A DNA stretch of 25,117 bases from positions 1 to 25,117 of the forward strand of contig NZ_AJZM02000005.1 in the NCBI RefSeq assembly GCF_000272405.2, written 5' to 3'. The translations under genes were made by a program, and so were the position numbers. The notes under the pieces are model-generated. The model was not told where the DNA came from. It saw only the letters and a list, made by a program, of their open reading frames with translations, and searched no databases. Of this stretch, positions 23,980-25,117 are shown in pieces; within the stretch, counting starts at the first letter, position 1; every line of letters starts with the position of its first letter. Source of the DNA: Vibrio tasmaniensis 1F-187. GTDB lineage: Bacteria > Pseudomonadota > Gammaproteobacteria > Enterobacterales > Vibrionaceae.

Positions 23980-23991
23980 CGATATTTATCG
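23980..23991. promoter_or_regulatory. Possible LysR operator
   Basis: CGATA-TT-TATCG is a perfect 12-bp inverted repeat in the 154-bp divergent intergenic region, about 75 bp from either start codon. Its position suits a LysR site, but the match to T-N11-A is not distinctive. Confidence 0.35.
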
Positions 23992-24065
23992 CAACCTAGT
24001 GAGCTATTAGACTGCAATGGCTGTCGAGAAACAGACTCAATAAATTAGATAATTGGAGAGACATT

Positions 24066-24704
24066 ATGAAAATTGCAGTATTAGGCGCATCAGGTTGGAT
24101 TGGTAGTCACATCGCTCAAGAAGCTCAATCTCGCGGACACGAAGTTGTTGCTGTTGTAAGAGATGCAAGCCGCGTAAAAATCAGCGATGTTGAAGTTCGT
24201 TCATTTGATTTACAAGATGAAGCGGCAAGTCTAGCGACCGCTTTCTCAGGCGTTGATGCGGTAATTGCTTCGATTGGTGGACGCGCTCTAGGCAATCACG
24301 ACATCGTAAAAAACACAGCAGCTAAGTTACTTGATACATTGCCAAGCATTGGCATCGAACGTCTACTTTGGGTAGGAGGTGCAGGCTCATTAGAAGTGGC
24401 GCCAAACGTACCGTTAGTTACCGTTCCTGACTTCCCTGCGGACTACAAAAACGAAGCGCTAGCACAAGGAGAAGCCCTTGAAATGTTCAAACAATCTAAT
24501 GAAAAGGTTAACTGGACATTCGTTAGCCCTGCTGCGGAAATCTTCCCGGGCGATAAGCTATCAGCCTACCGCACAGGTGGTGATCAACTGCTCACTGACG
24601 AAGATGGCAACAGCAAAATATCCGTCAGCGACTACGCTATCGCGATGATTGATGAACTAGAAGCTGGCAAGTTCCCACGCCAACGTATTGGTGTCGCTTA
24701 CTAG
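24066..24704 (+). CDS. NAD(P)H-binding atypical short-chain reductase-like protein
   Basis: A 212-residue single Rossmann-fold protein. The dinucleotide site is GASGWIG (7-13, GxxGxxG), followed by AVVRDASRV, where the arginine suggests NADP preference, and FDLQDEAASLATAFSGVDAV. This is the pattern of atypical SDRs such as the NmrA-like/BVR-B-like or YwnB-type group, around 210 residues. The classic YxxxK catalytic pair is not evident, so it may be a reductase of quinone-like or flavin substrates or a redox sensor. The ATG has GGAG seven bases upstream. It is divergent from a LysR gene that probably regulates it, and a terminator follows. Confidence 0.85.
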   Translation: MKIAVLGASGWIGSHIAQEAQSRGHEVVAVVRDASRVKISDVEVRSFDLQDEAASLATAFSGVDAVIASIGGRALGNHDIVKNTAAKLLDTLPSIGIERLLWVGGAGSLEVAPNVPLVTVPDFPADYKNEALAQGEALEMFKQSNEKVNWTFVSPAAEIFPGDKLSAYRTGGDQLLTDEDGNSKISVSDYAIAMIDELEAGKFPRQRIGVAY

Positions 24705-24727
24705 TCAGCTCATATATAAAAACTAAA

Positions 24728-24757
24728 AAAGCCGCTTGTTCAAAACAATGCGGCTTT
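24728..24757. terminator. Bidirectional terminator
   Basis: The stem AAAGCCGC / GCGGCTTT is extended by TTGTT/AACAA across a one-base bulge. A-tract and T-tract lie on either side. It lies between the reductase-like gene and the convergent cupin gene. Confidence 0.85.
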
Positions 24758-24781
24758 CTCATCTTTATATTGAGCATTCCT

Positions 24782-25117
24782 TTAATCCAATGGCAGGTGA
24801 CCCGTTTTCACTAGGATAACCGTCTCTTCTTCCACATAAGGGAAATGCTCGCTCATATGAGGGCTACGCATCCATGTGTGTTTTGGATACTCGCCATGTT
24901 CATCTTTAAAAGTGCCTGACAACACAAAGATCTCTTCACCACCAAAGTGACGGTGCGGCTGAAAACGTTCGCCAACAGGCCACTTCACTAAAGCGACATG
25001 CTCGTGCTCGAATTCATGCAGTGGCATCACTTGTAAGCCACCGATGCCCGGAAGCCATTCCGTTTCTAGAGTATTGATACGAACTTGAGTTAAGTTGATC
25101 TGCTCCAGTAAGACTGG
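24782..25117 (-). CDS. Cupin-domain protein (ChrR-like), 5' end cut by window edge
   Basis: The reading frame is open from the right edge for 111 codons to the stop at 24782. The first in-frame start candidates in the window (GTG 25030, ATG 25027) lie inside the conserved part. Upstream residues such as NTLETEWLPGIGGLQVMPLH continue the fold, so the true start is outside the window. The cupin metal site reads PHRHFGGEEIFVLSGTF, with two histidines and a glutamate, and a later histidine in SPHMSEHFPY. The nearest match I recognise is the cupin part of ChrR-type anti-sigma/quercetinase-like proteins, without the N-terminal zinc anti-sigma domain in view. Function is unknown. Confidence 0.8.
   Translation of the reverse strand, partial: PVLLEQINLTQVRINTLETEWLPGIGGLQVMPLHEFEHEHVALVKWPVGERFQPHRHFGGEEIFVLSGTFKDEHGEYPKHTWMRSPHMSEHFPYVEEETVILVKTGHLPLD

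Overview
The window looks like chromosomal DNA of a marine gammaproteobacterium, almost certainly a Vibrio and probably of the Splendidus type. Supporting signs are the rrn leader, the ribB gene behind an FMN riboswitch, the bacterial TrmY homologue, the YitT, SigZ and PgpB proteins, and a 158-bp imperfect palindrome ending in TACCAATC/GATTGGTA, a kind of intergenic repeat I associate with vibrios. Genus and clade are inferred from recall, not from a search. There are no tRNAs, CRISPR arrays, insertion sequences or phage genes.

Left edge (1-314): the promoter and leader region of a ribosomal RNA operon transcribed leftwards out of the window, with P1, P2 and boxA visible but no rRNA gene. Next come a DUF3087 membrane protein (315-839, -) and trmY (1096-1695, +).

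1816-5514 (-): a tightly coupled three-gene operon and the most interesting part of the window. In order of transcription it encodes (i) a soluble protein with six CxxC motifs (TackOD1-type zinc domain) and a degenerate GGDEF domain that has lost the catalytic motif but kept a correctly spaced RxxD I-site, (ii) a processive GT2 beta-glycosyltransferase with all catalytic motifs, and (iii) an Alg44/HlyD-like periplasmic adaptor without a PilZ domain. I infer a small polysaccharide synthase-secretion machine whose cyclic-di-GMP input sits in the first protein, as PelD does for Pel.

5926-8157: a metal(loid)-response cassette. A permease of the ArsP/DUF318 type with a cysteine-rich loop is divergent from an ArsR-type repressor overlapping a SigZ-type ECF sigma factor with a cysteine-rich tail. 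Three copies of the operator ATTTCGA-N6-TCGAAAT lie between them, two of them on the -10 boxes of the predicted divergent promoters.

8307-14846: mostly transport and sensing genes: a YitT-like membrane protein, a His-rich small protein directly before an MFS transporter, a TauE/SafE permease, a dCache chemoreceptor and PgpB phosphatase.

14847-16383: FMN riboswitch, a long leader carrying the palindromic repeat, and ribB. 16668-21604: a promoter overlapped by a perfect Zur-like palindrome, then a four-gene peptide/nickel-type ABC importer operon with overlapping genes and a fused double ATPase. 22015-25117: a membrane-anchored helical protein of unknown function, a LysR regulator divergent from an NAD(P)-binding reductase-like protein, and a cupin protein cut by the right edge.
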